Shown piece after piece: positions 1 to 8,711 of a stretch of 42,842 nt of DNA. The translations under genes were made by a program, and so were the position numbers. The notes beneath the pieces were generated by a model, which made no database searches, was not told the origin of the DNA, and saw only the letters and a list, made by a program, of their open reading frames with translations. The DNA lies in assembly GCA_945788685.1 (NCBI GenBank), contig CALZMZ010000001.1, forward strand, positions 1 to 42,842, written 5' to 3'. How positions within the stretch are numbered: the first letter of the stretch is position 1; every line of letters begins with the position of its first letter. The DNA is from Thermodesulfovibrionia bacterium. Lineage in GTDB: Bacteria; Nitrospirota; Thermodesulfovibrionia; UBA6902.

Positions 1-1015
1 CCCGCTCACCTATTACTTTTGATATTTCAAATGCATCAGCAGGCGGCACACCTATCATTATGGTAAAAGGGTAAAAGACATAGCCAAGCAGGCCCTTTAA
101 AGACCAGTCGATATTAAGGCCGATTAATGCATTCACCTTTGCACCTGCGCCTGCGGATATGAAGTCAGCAAGGGCAACAAGGCCGAGAAATGCAACAAGC
201 AGTGATACAACGCCAACAGCCAGTTTAAGCCCTGCATTGGCGCCATTTATAATTGCTTCAATTACCGATGACTCTTTTTTATAATACGGTCTGATATCCA
301 GGCCAAGAGTTTCAGGCTGTCCGGTTTCCGGCATTAACAGCTTGGACATGATAATGGCCGCAGGAGCAGACAGAAACGATGCCGATACAAGGTGCCCTGC
401 AATTGTCGGAAACTGTTTCTGGAGAATGAGAATGTAAATTGCCAGTACAGTTGATGCAATGGTGGCCATTCCTGCTGTCAGAATTGTGCAGAGTTCCGAC
501 TTTGTCATCTTTTCCAGATAGGGCCGGATAGTTGTGGCAGATTCAATACCTACAAAAATATTACTTGAAGCACATAAGGATTCTGCACCGCTGACCTTCA
601 TAAGCTTTGTAAATAATTTTGCAAAAATCCTGACCAGCCATGACATGATCCCTGCATAATACAGAACCGCCATGAGACTGGCAAAGAAAATTATCTGCGG
701 CAGTACCTGTACAGCAAAGATAAAACCAAGGGATTCTTCTCCCCATTCATTTGTAGTGCCGGGCGGCAGGGCCAGTCTTCCAAACAGGAATTTAGTACCT
801 GAACTCGCAACATCTATGATCTTTACCAAGGCATCATTTATAAACATGAACACATTTGCCCCTGCCGGAACTATAAATATAAATAAGGCAAAAATCATCT
901 GGAGCACAAGTCCCCATATCACTACGCGCCAGTTTACAACACTCCTGTTGGAAGACAAAAGCCATGCAAAAGCCATGAGAATAAATATGCCTGCAAAGCT
1001 CACAAAATTATACAT
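1..1015 (-). CDS. CNT-family (NupC-like) nucleoside transporter, C-terminus cut by window edge
   Basis: This reading frame is absent from the ORF track because it runs off the left edge. Translating the minus strand from ATG at 1015 gives about 338 residues that resemble concentrative nucleoside transporters throughout. They include an N-terminal hydrophobic helix, a GTKFLFG segment (compare GTNFVFG in NupC), the SLCASSNIFVGIES region that corresponds to the substrate/ion-binding stretch, and a late GYVFYPFTIMIGVPPADA segment that matches the NupC GYIFYPIAWVMGVPSSEA region. The family imports nucleosides across the inner membrane by cation symport. The missing part would be roughly the last 60-90 residues. 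It is transcribed away from the rest of the window and shares no operon with the cytochrome genes. Family assignment is firm; the exact substrate cannot be read. Confidence 0.9.
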   Translation of the reverse strand, partial: MYNFVSFAGIFILMAFAWLLSSNRSVVNWRVVIWGLVLQMIFALFIFIVPAGANVFMFINDALVKIIDVASSGTKFLFGRLALPPGTTNEWGEESLGFIFAVQVLPQIIFFASLMAVLYYAGIMSWLVRIFAKLFTKLMKVSGAESLCASSNIFVGIESATTIRPYLEKMTKSELCTILTAGMATIASTVLAIYILILQKQFPTIAGHLVSASFLSAPAAIIMSKLLMPETGQPETLGLDIRPYYKKESSVIEAIINGANAGLKLAVGVVSLLVAFLGLVALADFISAGAGAKVNALIGLNIDWSLKGLLGYVFYPFTIMIGVPPADAFEISKVIGER

Positions 1016-1279
1016 TTTTTATCCTTTCATTTATTAAAATGGTCACGTAAACATATAGAGAGAAAACCCGGCCCCGGAACAACTATCAGTCAAGGAAACT
1101 GGCAAAGACTGTCGATGCATATAAAGTATCATGTGTAAGCTCTGAAATAATATCGTAAAATAACATGTTAGATCAAGAAATAAATTCAACCTCCGTGCAA
1201 ATTGAATCTTAAACTGAATACTGCTAAACTTCTTTAACTATTGAGCTTTAAAAAAGATTTTCCAAAATATGGAGGGCAT

Positions 1280-1528
1280 ATGATAGTTCATAATGAAGAC
1301 ATAAAAGAAATAATCGCTGAAATTCCTGAGGGTCATAAGCATGTAAGGACAACTGTAGTGTTTCAAGACGGCAAAAGTATGACCTTGCAGGAGGCTGCAA
1401 TGGCAAATCTTGTAAGGGCCTATATTAATATCAAGACTCATCCCTTCAGGGCTAGAATACGGTTAACAGGAACAAGGTTAAAAGAAAGAAAAGATGGTTT
1501 TGCTGAGTGGCAGCTGGTGGAGGACTGA
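1280..1528 (+). CDS. small hypothetical protein (82 aa)
   Basis: The track starts this frame at TTG 1241, but ATG 1280 is preceded by a strong GGAGGG ribosome site at 1271-1276, so I take that start. The product is a soluble 82-residue protein without signal peptide, membrane segment or cysteines. It opens MIVHNEDIKEII and has a basic C-terminal half (RARIRLTGTRLKERK). I do not recognise the family. It lies alone between the divergent nucleoside transporter and the ABC operon, with about 120 bases to the latter, so co-transcription is possible but not shown. The ribosome site and clean frame make a real gene likely. Confidence 0.65.
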   Translation: MIVHNEDIKEIIAEIPEGHKHVRTTVVFQDGKSMTLQEAAMANLVRAYINIKTHPFRARIRLTGTRLKERKDGFAEWQLVED

Positions 1529-1647
1529 ATAAATATGTAAAACTGTAGTATAGTCATGATGACAGTTAAAGGGTCTTGAAATTTTTTTTTCTCATTCGTA
1601 AAATATTTTCTCTGAAGTAATTACCTTTGAAATACGAAGGACCATTA

Positions 1648-2583
1648 ATGATTAAGATAGAGAACCTGACAAAATATTTCGGCGACACATGTGCTGTTGA
1701 TCAGATCAGCTTTGAGATCAGAAAAGGTGAGGTCCTTGGCCTGCTCGGACCAAATGGAGCGGGCAAGACAACAACCATGAGGATGCTTACCTGTTACCTG
1801 AAGCCGTCATCGGGTGATATCAATGTAAAGGACTTCAGTATAGAAGACAACGCCCTCGAGATAAAAAAACTGATCGGATACCTGCCTGAGTCAGCCCCTC
1901 TGTATCCGGACATGATTGTATATGATTATCTCAGGTTCATTGCTGATGTCCGCGAACTGGAAAAGTCAAACGTTGATGCACGCATTAAGGAACTGGCAGG
2001 CATATGTGGTATAAGTGAGGTAATGCATAAGTCTATCAATGAACTCTCAAAGGGTTACAAACAGAGAGTCGGTCTGGCCCATGCCATGATGAACGACCCT
2101 GAAATACTTGTTCTTGACGAGCCAACATCAGGACTTGATCCAAATCAGATTGTCGAAATACGGGACATAATAAAAAAGATCGGCAAAGAAAAGACTGTCA
2201 TCCTCTCCACTCACATATTGAGCGAAGCTGAAGCAACATGTGACCGCATAGTTATCATTAATAAGGGTAAAATTGTGGCTGCCGGAGCTACTGATGAGCT
2301 CAAGAGGGAAGCAGGAAGTGATTTCATAATGCAGGTATCACTGAAGCACAATAATTTTGAAGATATCAGCAACTCCCTCAGGAATGTTCCTGAAGTTAAT
2401 GATGTGATACTTATCAATGATGAAAATGGGACCATAGACTTTCATCTTGCCTGCAGCGGCAAAAAGGATGTAAGGCCTGAAATTTATGAAGTCATAAGGA
2501 ACAACAGCTGGATTCTTCTGGAGTTTCATATGGAATCAAGGACTCTGGAGACGATCTTCAGGGAACTGACAAAGGAAAGTTAA
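1648..2583 (+). CDS. GldA-like ABC transporter ATP-binding protein
   Basis: This is the ATPase subunit of an ABC-2-type exporter. Visible motifs are Walker A GPNGAGKTT near residue 37, the signature LSKGYKQRVGL near 138, Walker B ILVLDEPTSGLDP near 157 and the switch histidine in LSTHILSEAE. A roughly 80-residue C-terminal extension is typical of the GldA/drug-exporter subfamily. The track begins at TTG 1627; ATG 1648 is preferred because it starts the usual MIKIENLTKYFG and follows a GAAGG ribosome site. It is followed after one base by the permease gene and then by GldG-like and DUF4340 genes, a conserved four-gene arrangement. In Bacteroidota the homologues are needed for gliding. Outside that phylum the cargo is unknown, and no gliding genes are visible here. 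Confidence 0.92.
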   Translation: MIKIENLTKYFGDTCAVDQISFEIRKGEVLGLLGPNGAGKTTTMRMLTCYLKPSSGDINVKDFSIEDNALEIKKLIGYLPESAPLYPDMIVYDYLRFIADVRELEKSNVDARIKELAGICGISEVMHKSINELSKGYKQRVGLAHAMMNDPEILVLDEPTSGLDPNQIVEIRDIIKKIGKEKTVILSTHILSEAEATCDRIVIINKGKIVAAGATDELKREAGSDFIMQVSLKHNNFEDISNSLRNVPEVNDVILINDENGTIDFHLACSGKKDVRPEIYEVIRNNSWILLEFHMESRTLETIFRELTKES

Positions 2584-2584
2584 A

Positions 2585-3289
2585 ATGACAAACACACTTA
2601 ATATTTTCAAAAAAGAGTTGAAAGGATATTTCATCTCACCTATAGCCTATATCGTCATTTCCATATTTCTTATTCTTACGGGATGGTTTTTCTTTTCAAC
2701 TTTTTTTCTGTACGGCCAGGCTGAGATGCGGGGCTTCTTTTCACTTCTCCCCATTATCTTTTCATTTATTATTCCCGCCATAACCATGAAACTTTTTTCA
2801 GAAGAGTTCAATACAGGATCGTACGAACTTTTGCTTACATTACCCGTTTCATCACTGAATATTATTTTAGGCAAATTCATGGCAGCAGCCTCCTTTGTCT
2901 CAATTATGCTTGTACCCACTATTTTTTATGCTTTTTTTATCTCGTTTCTGGGAGACCTTGACTGGGGGCCGGTTATAGGAGGATATATCGGGGCGGTATT
3001 ACTGGGAGCAGCTTTTTCTGCCATAGGCCTGTTCGCATCTTCCATAACCAGAAACCAGATTATCGCATTCATAACCGGAATGTCATTATGTTTCCTGCTT
3101 ACATTAGTCGATAAGATACTGTTCTTCTTGCCCGAGTCAGCCTTGAACTTTTTTCAGTTTCTAGGTGCTGATTTTCATTTCAGGAACATTTCAAAAGGGG
3201 TCATAGATTCAAGGGACCTGTTATATTTCCTGAGTGTCTGCTTTGTGATGCTTTACAGCACCAACCTTGTTATTCAGGAGAAGTCTTAA
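2585..3289 (+). CDS. GldF-like ABC-2 permease
   Basis: This is an integral membrane permease of 234 residues with about six hydrophobic segments. It starts MTNTLNIFKKELKGYFISPIA, the usual N-terminus of the ABC-2/GldF family in which a short amphipathic helix precedes the first membrane span. The MKLFSEEFNTGSYELLLTLP segment is the conserved cytoplasmic loop that contacts the ATPase. Its ATG is one base after the stop of the ATPase gene, so the two are translationally coupled. It would form the transmembrane channel with the upstream ATPase and work with the following GldG-like auxiliary protein. Confidence 0.9.
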   Translation: MTNTLNIFKKELKGYFISPIAYIVISIFLILTGWFFFSTFFLYGQAEMRGFFSLLPIIFSFIIPAITMKLFSEEFNTGSYELLLTLPVSSLNIILGKFMAAASFVSIMLVPTIFYAFFISFLGDLDWGPVIGGYIGAVLLGAAFSAIGLFASSITRNQIIAFITGMSLCFLLTLVDKILFFLPESALNFFQFLGADFHFRNISKGVIDSRDLLYFLSVCFVMLYSTNLVIQEKS

Positions 3290-3298
3290 GATATTATT

Positions 3299-5491
3299 AT
3301 GGATAAGAAAGTAAACATAAATACATATTCAAGGTTTCTCATATATGTAATCGTCATTGTCCTTATCAACATTGCCGGGATTACTCTTTTTTTCAGGGCA
3401 GACCTTACCTCCAACAAGGTGTACTCTCTGTCAGACGCAAGTAAAAATGTGGTCAGCACTCTTTCAGAGCCATTGACCGTCAAGGTGTTCTTCAGCAGCA
3501 ACCTGCCTGCTCCCTACAATAATATTGAGCGTTATCTTCATGACCTGCTGGAAGAATATGCAGTTGCAGGTGAAAGATATTTCAACTACCAGTTTCATGA
3601 TGTATCAGGCGAAGAAAGTGACCGGCCCGGTCGTAACAGGGAACTGGCTCAGAGCTATGGAGTGCACCCGGTGCAGATCCAGAATATTGAACAGGATGAG
3701 GTCAAGTTCCAGCAGGCATATATGGGAATAGTATTAATGCATGGTGATATTATCGAGGCCCTTCCATCAATTACATCTACTGAAGGACTTGAGTACCAGA
3801 TAACATCTGCCATACAGAAAATGAATAACAAGATAAGTGCGCTCTTAAGACTGAAAGATAAAATTAATGTAAAATTATTCCTGTCATCCTCCCTGAGTAT
3901 TGTCGGACCTTATATGAACATACCCGGGCTTTCCGAGCTTCCTTCCAAAGTGCAGGCAATAGTCAATAAGCTGAATGGAAAAAATTATGGCAAGCTGGAA
4001 TTTTCTCACCTTGACCCGAGCATACATCCCGACAGTACAAATATCGCAGAGCAATACAACATTGTTCGCCTCAACTGGGAGCAGTTCCAGGACAGAAGGG
4101 GAAAGACAATACCTGCTGACAGGGGCTATGCTGGTATTATCGTAGAGCACGGAAATAATGCAGAGAAAATCAAGCTGATAGATGTCGTCCGGCTGCCGAT
4201 ATTCGGCACCCAGTATCATCTTACTGAACTTGATACGCTTGAAACAGCCATAAATGAAACCATCGAGAATGTAATTGATGTTAATGAGGAGATCGGTTAT
4301 CTGGCTGATCACGGAACACTTGCTTTTGGTCAGGCATCACCCCAGATGATGGCATTTCAGCAGCAGGAATCATTAAGCAGCCTGAATACTCTCCTGTCAA
4401 ATCAGTATTCAGTCACACAGGTTAATTTAAAAGAGGAAGGTATTCCTGAAGGTCTCTCATTTCTTATCATTGCAGGGGCAAAGGAGAATTTTTCAGATTA
4501 TGAGTTGTATCAGATTGACCAGTTTCTCATGAGAGGCAATAAACTTGCTGTTTTTATGGATTCATTCAGTCAGATTACACCCCAGGGACAGCAGGCCATG
4601 CAGCAAATGAGACAGCCGGTCTTTCTGCCTCTGAACACAGGACTGGAAAAATTGCTTGCCCATTACGGAGTGACAGTGAAAAAATCCATTGTCCTTGACA
4701 GGAACTCATATAAACAGAGGGTTCCGAGTGCCTTTGGCGGTGGTGAGAGACAGATTTACTTTGCTCCCCTAATAAAAAACGAGATGATTAACAAAGACAC
4801 AGGATACCTGAGTAATATTAAAGGACTTGTAATGCTTCAGGCATCACCCCTTATTATTGATGAAACAAAGATAAAGGACAACGGACTTGTTGCTACCAGG
4901 CTGTTTTCATCATCAGAAGAATCATGGGAGATGTCTGAAAGAATAAACCTGAATCCGATGTTCATGACTCCTCCGGCTGATGATGAAGAATTCAGAAGTT
5001 CAGAACTGGCCTATACACTTGAAGGTCCGTTCCCGAGTTATTTTGCAGACAGGCCCATACCGGAAAAGGATGTAGACAAAACAGATGAAGCCGCTGCTGA
5101 TGAAACAGGAATAGATGCGGAAAGCACGGGAATAGACATGTCAGCCATTGCAGCTGAAGACACAACCATTAAGAAAGGCAAGCCTTCCAGGATATTTGTT
5201 ATCGGGACATCTGAAATACTGAAAGACAATGTTATGGACAAAGACGGAGCAAGTCCAAATTCACAATTCATAATGAACGTGGTTGATTACCTGAACAACA
5301 GGGAGGATATAGCTGTCATGAGAAGCAAGACCCAGAGTTTCAACCCTCTTCGTGATATAGAGCCCGGGGCGAAAACAGCCATAAAGACAGCAAATATTGC
5401 AGGTCTGCCTGTTCTGGTCATAATTGCCGGAATGATTTTCTGGTTCAGAAGAACATCAAGAAAGAGATTTATCCAGAAAATATTCAGCTAG
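3299..5491 (+). CDS. GldG-like ABC auxiliary protein
   Basis: This 730-residue protein has an N-terminal membrane helix at about residues 11-33, a long extracytoplasmic body and a C-terminal membrane helix at about 700-720 followed by a basic tail (RRTSRKRFIQKIFS). The segment after the first helix, RADLTSNKVYSLSDASKNV, and the following LSEPLTVKVFFSSNLPAPY are hallmark sequences of the GldG / ABC_transp_aux family. A Q-rich stretch near residues 345-360 and an acidic, Ala/Asp-rich linker near 590-620 look like flexible spacers. It starts nine bases after the permease stop and belongs to the same operon. The family's job in the exporter is unknown, and its periplasmic part may handle substrate. 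Confidence 0.9.
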   Translation: MDKKVNINTYSRFLIYVIVIVLINIAGITLFFRADLTSNKVYSLSDASKNVVSTLSEPLTVKVFFSSNLPAPYNNIERYLHDLLEEYAVAGERYFNYQFHDVSGEESDRPGRNRELAQSYGVHPVQIQNIEQDEVKFQQAYMGIVLMHGDIIEALPSITSTEGLEYQITSAIQKMNNKISALLRLKDKINVKLFLSSSLSIVGPYMNIPGLSELPSKVQAIVNKLNGKNYGKLEFSHLDPSIHPDSTNIAEQYNIVRLNWEQFQDRRGKTIPADRGYAGIIVEHGNNAEKIKLIDVVRLPIFGTQYHLTELDTLETAINETIENVIDVNEEIGYLADHGTLAFGQASPQMMAFQQQESLSSLNTLLSNQYSVTQVNLKEEGIPEGLSFLIIAGAKENFSDYELYQIDQFLMRGNKLAVFMDSFSQITPQGQQAMQQMRQPVFLPLNTGLEKLLAHYGVTVKKSIVLDRNSYKQRVPSAFGGGERQIYFAPLIKNEMINKDTGYLSNIKGLVMLQASPLIIDETKIKDNGLVATRLFSSSEESWEMSERINLNPMFMTPPADDEEFRSSELAYTLEGPFPSYFADRPIPEKDVDKTDEAAADETGIDAESTGIDMSAIAAEDTTIKKGKPSRIFVIGTSEILKDNVMDKDGASPNSQFIMNVVDYLNNREDIAVMRSKTQSFNPLRDIEPGAKTAIKTANIAGLPVLVIIAGMIFWFRRTSRKRFIQKIFS

Positions 5492-5586
5492 CGGATATGT
5501 TTTAAGTTGCATGTTATACAATGCCTCTTTGTCTTTACATATAACAGGTAACTAATAATTAATAACAAGATGTTGAGGAGCACTAT

Positions 5587-6540
5587 ATGAAGGGCAAAAA
5601 AGAAATAGCCATCCTGTTTTTTATAATGGTTGTACTTGTGTTTTATATCAAGTCAGAAAAAGGGGATAACACCAGTTACACACTTCCTGATATTGCTAAA
5701 ATTGAAACAGGCAATGTTTCCGGAATCACCATAAATAAAATAGACTCTGAGATAGCGCTCGTCAGGGAAAACAATATATGGCTGGTTGGGACCGAAAAAT
5801 ATCCTGCAGACCCTTCAACAGTAGATAAAATTCTTGGTCACATATCAGGTGTATCACTTACCGCGCTTGCATCTGAATCTAAAAATTATTCCATATACGA
5901 ACTTGATAATGATAAAAAGCTCGAGGTCAGGGCGTTTAAGGGTGAAGATGTTATCCGTACTCTCAGCATAGGCAAACCGGCATCCTCTCACAGACATACG
6001 TTTGTAATGATAGATGATGATCACAGGGTATATCATGCTGAGGGAAACATAAGGACTGAATTCGACAAAACAGTTCCTGATTTGAGGGACAAAAAGGTCA
6101 TGGCTGTTCAGGATGATATCAGTGAACTGACTCTGCAGGAAGGCGATAAAAAAATAACTGTCGTAAAAGCTGCTGCACCTGTGTCTGTTGATGTAACTGC
6201 CGCCAAAAAAGAGGATTCCGCACCTGAAGAAACAGGTCCGAAATGGACCACATCTGATGGATCGCATGTTAAAGACAGTGAAATAGACAGTATGATCAGC
6301 AGCCTGTCTGATTATCGATGTGACGAATTTATTGAAGGAAAGACCAGGGAGGATTTTACATCGCCTGTTTATACTGCTACGTTTAAAGGAGTAAAAGAGT
6401 ATTCCATCTCATTTTATGAAAAACAGGATGAAAAATATCCTGCCGTTTCCTCTGAAAATGATTATCCATTTATGGTTTCAGAGTGGAAAGCAAAGAAAAT
6501 CATGAAAGAGCTGGACAGCCTGGTAGAATCAGAACAGTGA
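5587..6540 (+). CDS. DUF4340-domain membrane-anchored protein
   Basis: This is a 317-residue protein with a single N-terminal membrane anchor (residues 6-22) and a periplasmic region. The pattern ITINKIDSEIALVRENNIWLVG followed by YPADPSTVDKILGHISG is the beginning of the DUF4340 domain. The domain continues with LEVRAFKGEDVIRTLSIGKPA and VYHAEGNIRTEFDK. An Ala/Lys/Glu-rich low-complexity linker lies near residues 195-220. A GAGG ribosome site precedes the ATG. DUF4340 genes regularly follow GldA-F-G-like operons, so it is probably an accessory subunit of this exporter. The 95-base gap from the GldG-like gene still fits one transcript. Confidence 0.88.
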   Translation: MKGKKEIAILFFIMVVLVFYIKSEKGDNTSYTLPDIAKIETGNVSGITINKIDSEIALVRENNIWLVGTEKYPADPSTVDKILGHISGVSLTALASESKNYSIYELDNDKKLEVRAFKGEDVIRTLSIGKPASSHRHTFVMIDDDHRVYHAEGNIRTEFDKTVPDLRDKKVMAVQDDISELTLQEGDKKITVVKAAAPVSVDVTAAKKEDSAPEETGPKWTTSDGSHVKDSEIDSMISSLSDYRCDEFIEGKTREDFTSPVYTATFKGVKEYSISFYEKQDEKYPAVSSENDYPFMVSEWKAKKIMKELDSLVESEQ

Positions 6541-6542
6541 TG

Positions 6543-6711
6543 ATGTAATGACCAATGTCAAAGCTCCAATGTCAATTGAATGTCAACTGCCTTATTAATA
6601 AACTAAAAGAATAGGTAAGCGGATGAGTTGGATTTTTCAAATGTATAATGTACTTACATTGCGACATTGGGATTTCAATTGACATTGGAGCTTTGACATT
6701 GGTCATTACAT
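6543..6711. repeat. 38-bp perfect inverted repeat flanking about 93 bases
   Basis: The left arm 6543-6580 and right arm 6674-6711 are exact reverse complements by base-by-base comparison, separated by 93 bases of AT-rich DNA. The arms contain the direct sub-repeat CCAATGTCAA / CCAATGTCAATT. The element fills the gap between the DUF4340 gene and the PpiD-like gene and ends 15 bases before the latter's ATG. No open frame lies inside. It looks like a small non-autonomous element or a dispersed intergenic repeat. As RNA it could form a very long hairpin and so affect expression of the following gene. Confidence 0.9.
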
Positions 6712-6726
6712 ACGCTATATTATCTT

Positions 6727-7398
6727 ATGCTGGAAATAATGCGCAGCAACAAGTTTTTCAGTGTCTTCGTGCTGTCAGCGGTGACTTTCATGATTATCAT
6801 ATCCTTCGTGTTCTGGGGTATCGGCCCACAGGATAATCCCACATTATCCTATGTTGCCCATATTGAAGATGAAAAAGTCTCGATCGAAGAGTACTGGAGA
6901 ACATATGATAATGAATACAAGAAAGCAAAAGAACAGTACACCGATGAAAAAGAGATAGAAGCCCTGAATCTTCCTGACAAGGTTATCAATGCACTTGTTG
7001 ACAGAAAGGTCCTCCTGATAGTTGCTGAAAGGGCTGGCATAATCACAAGCGACAAAGAGCTTCAGAATGCCATCGTGGCTATGCCTTATTTTCAGAAGGA
7101 CGGGGTTTTTAATCCTCAGGTTTACAAAAGGGCGTTACGTCTTAACCGCACTACTCCCCAGACGTTTGAAGCAGGATTAAGACAGGACCTGATCGTTACA
7201 AAAATAAGCAGGATAATTGGAGAGACAGCTGAACTGTCTCCGGATGAATACAAAATGCTTGAATCAATTGAAGGTGACAATAGAAGTCAATTGGAACAGA
7301 TATTCCTGAGATCAAAAAGCAGCCAGAACCTGCAGGCTTATATTGAAGCAATGAAACGGCAGCTTGATATCACAGTAAACAGAGATCTTGTTTTATAA
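6727..7398 (+). CDS. PpiD/SurA-N-like membrane chaperone lacking a PPIase domain
   Basis: This 223-residue protein starts MLEIMRSNKFFSVFVLSAVTF, then FVFWGIGPQ, the cytoplasmic stub and single membrane anchor typical of PpiD. It continues with a SurA_N_3-like periplasmic helical domain (VNALVDRKVLLIVAERAGI...SDKELQNAI; FNPQVYKRALR). PpiD proteins usually exceed 600 residues and carry at least one parvulin domain. Here the frame ends cleanly after the N-terminal chaperone domain and a short helical tail. Either it is a natural short form or a truncated gene. It lies directly downstream of the 38-bp inverted repeat, and no obvious ribosome site precedes the start. A role in folding of exported proteins is inferred from the family. 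Confidence 0.75.
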   Translation: MLEIMRSNKFFSVFVLSAVTFMIIISFVFWGIGPQDNPTLSYVAHIEDEKVSIEEYWRTYDNEYKKAKEQYTDEKEIEALNLPDKVINALVDRKVLLIVAERAGIITSDKELQNAIVAMPYFQKDGVFNPQVYKRALRLNRTTPQTFEAGLRQDLIVTKISRIIGETAELSPDEYKMLESIEGDNRSQLEQIFLRSKSSQNLQAYIEAMKRQLDITVNRDLVL

Positions 7399-7753
7399 TA
7401 TTTCCTGCACCCTTCATTCGTCCTGAACATTAAATGCACTTACAATATCTGTAAATGCTTTTCCTGACTTCACAGGACATAATAACAAATAACAAAATAT
7501 CAAATAAGCACCAATGACCAAATGTCAAAATGTGAGAAGAACAGGCGAACCGGTAAAGGTAACTCTCCGGCAAATAAAATTATTGTCTTGTTATCCATAG
7601 TCTTACAGTAGTTCTTTTTTTGGATTATACCATTCAGATGAGGGATTGCACTTATAATATACAAAACTAATGGATCAAATCCTATTATTAATAAAGATAA
7701 TTTCTATATTCATCTCTTGTAAAAATGCGTGTCTCATGCAATAATCTATACAA
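7399..7753. other. intergenic region with A-rich CAAAT/CCAATGTCAAA-type repeat
   Basis: No gene is visible in this 355-base stretch. At 7481-7532 there is an A-rich run of AACAAAT units leading into ACCAATGACCAAATGTCAAA. This resembles the arms of the inverted repeat at 6543-6711 (CCAATGTCAAAG) and suggests a dispersed repeat family. A TATAAT at about 7653 could serve the cytochrome gene downstream, but I see no convincing -35 element. No riboswitch signature was recognised. Confidence 0.5.
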
Positions 7754-8668
7754 ATGAAAAAGATTATTCTTATATTGGTTGTTGTTACGGTTGTCCCGGC
7801 CATGATGTCATTTGCGAGAGTAAAAGAGAAGGAAGCCGGGGTTATAAAGGACAGTACAAACCTGCATTTCACCGGCAAGTACTGCACAGAATGTCATGAA
7901 AAGGCCCCTGAAAAGGGAGGAGACAAACTCCTGAAGTTTAATGGTGATTATTCGCAGTTATGTAAATGTCACGGATACACACCCGGGACGTATATTCACC
8001 CGGTAGAAATTGTCCCAAGTGAAGAGAAGAAGCCCCATCTTCCTGAAGACCTTCCTCTTGTAAATGGAAAGCTTGTGTGCTCTACCTGTCATGATATGTA
8101 CCTCCAATGTCAGGACGATAAACAAACAGAAGCACTGAATAGACGATTCTTAAGGGGCGCTCCCTATATGAAGCGCACGGCTTTGTGTTTCCGGTGTCAT
8201 GATGAAAAGAAATATGCCATGCTTGATCCCCATAACCAGATTTCAGAGAGTGGTGGTATTAACAAAGACAAATGCCTCTACTGCCACTCTGAGATGCCTG
8301 ATGCAGATGTTCAGTCATACAGTGATGTAAAACTGATTGGCAAGCTTGAGGTATTGTGCTTCAGGTGCCATTACAAACAGAGCAAGTTTCATCCCATCAA
8401 CGCTAATCATCTGCGCATCCCTTCTGAAGCCATAGTTGCGAACATGGAGGAATCAGAAAAAAAGCTGGGTGTTATTCTTCCCCTGGACAGGGAAGGAAAA
8501 GTCACCTGTCCTACCTGCCATAATCCTCATGAAAAGGGTGTCCTGCCCAGTGATAAAGCCAGTGCACAGGGCGCCAGTGAAAAATCCAGGCTGCGGCTTG
8601 CAGCTAAAAACCTGCAGATATGTGTTGCCTGCCACAAAGATAAATTTAAGGACATGAAACTTGAGTAA
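7754..8668 (+). CDS. seven-heme periplasmic cytochrome c
   Basis: This is a 304-residue secreted protein. The signal peptide is MKKIILILVVVTVVPAMMSFA. There are seven CXXCH sites: CTECH, CSTCH, CFRCH, CLYCH, CFRCH, CPTCH and CVACH. An eighth cluster, LCKCHGYTPG, has only one residue between its cysteines and is not a classical heme site. The repeated arrangement of His-Pro followed by a proline-rich stretch and a CxxCHD site (IHPVEIVPSE...CSTCHD) is common in periplasmic multiheme cytochromes of iron-reducing bacteria. The gene is alone on the plus strand and converges with the large cytochrome operon, 43 bases away. It is probably a soluble periplasmic electron carrier; partners are inferred from location only. 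Confidence 0.9.
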   Translation: MKKIILILVVVTVVPAMMSFARVKEKEAGVIKDSTNLHFTGKYCTECHEKAPEKGGDKLLKFNGDYSQLCKCHGYTPGTYIHPVEIVPSEEKKPHLPEDLPLVNGKLVCSTCHDMYLQCQDDKQTEALNRRFLRGAPYMKRTALCFRCHDEKKYAMLDPHNQISESGGINKDKCLYCHSEMPDADVQSYSDVKLIGKLEVLCFRCHYKQSKFHPINANHLRIPSEAIVANMEESEKKLGVILPLDREGKVTCPTCHNPHEKGVLPSDKASAQGASEKSRLRLAAKNLQICVACHKDKFKDMKLE

Positions 8669-8711
8669 TAGCCCTCATTATTTATACATATTTAAGTAAG
8701 GGAGGCAAGCT

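Noticed and set aside
7535-7575. CCGG...CCGG pairing before the seven-heme cytochrome as a riboswitch or terminator
   Set aside because: Only a 4-bp self-complementary stem is present, with no U-run and no conserved riboswitch core.
8669-8711. Bidirectional terminator between the convergent 7-heme and minus-strand cytochrome genes
   Set aside because: Only a partial GCCCTC/GGGAGGC complementarity separated by a long AT loop is seen, without a proper stem or U-run.
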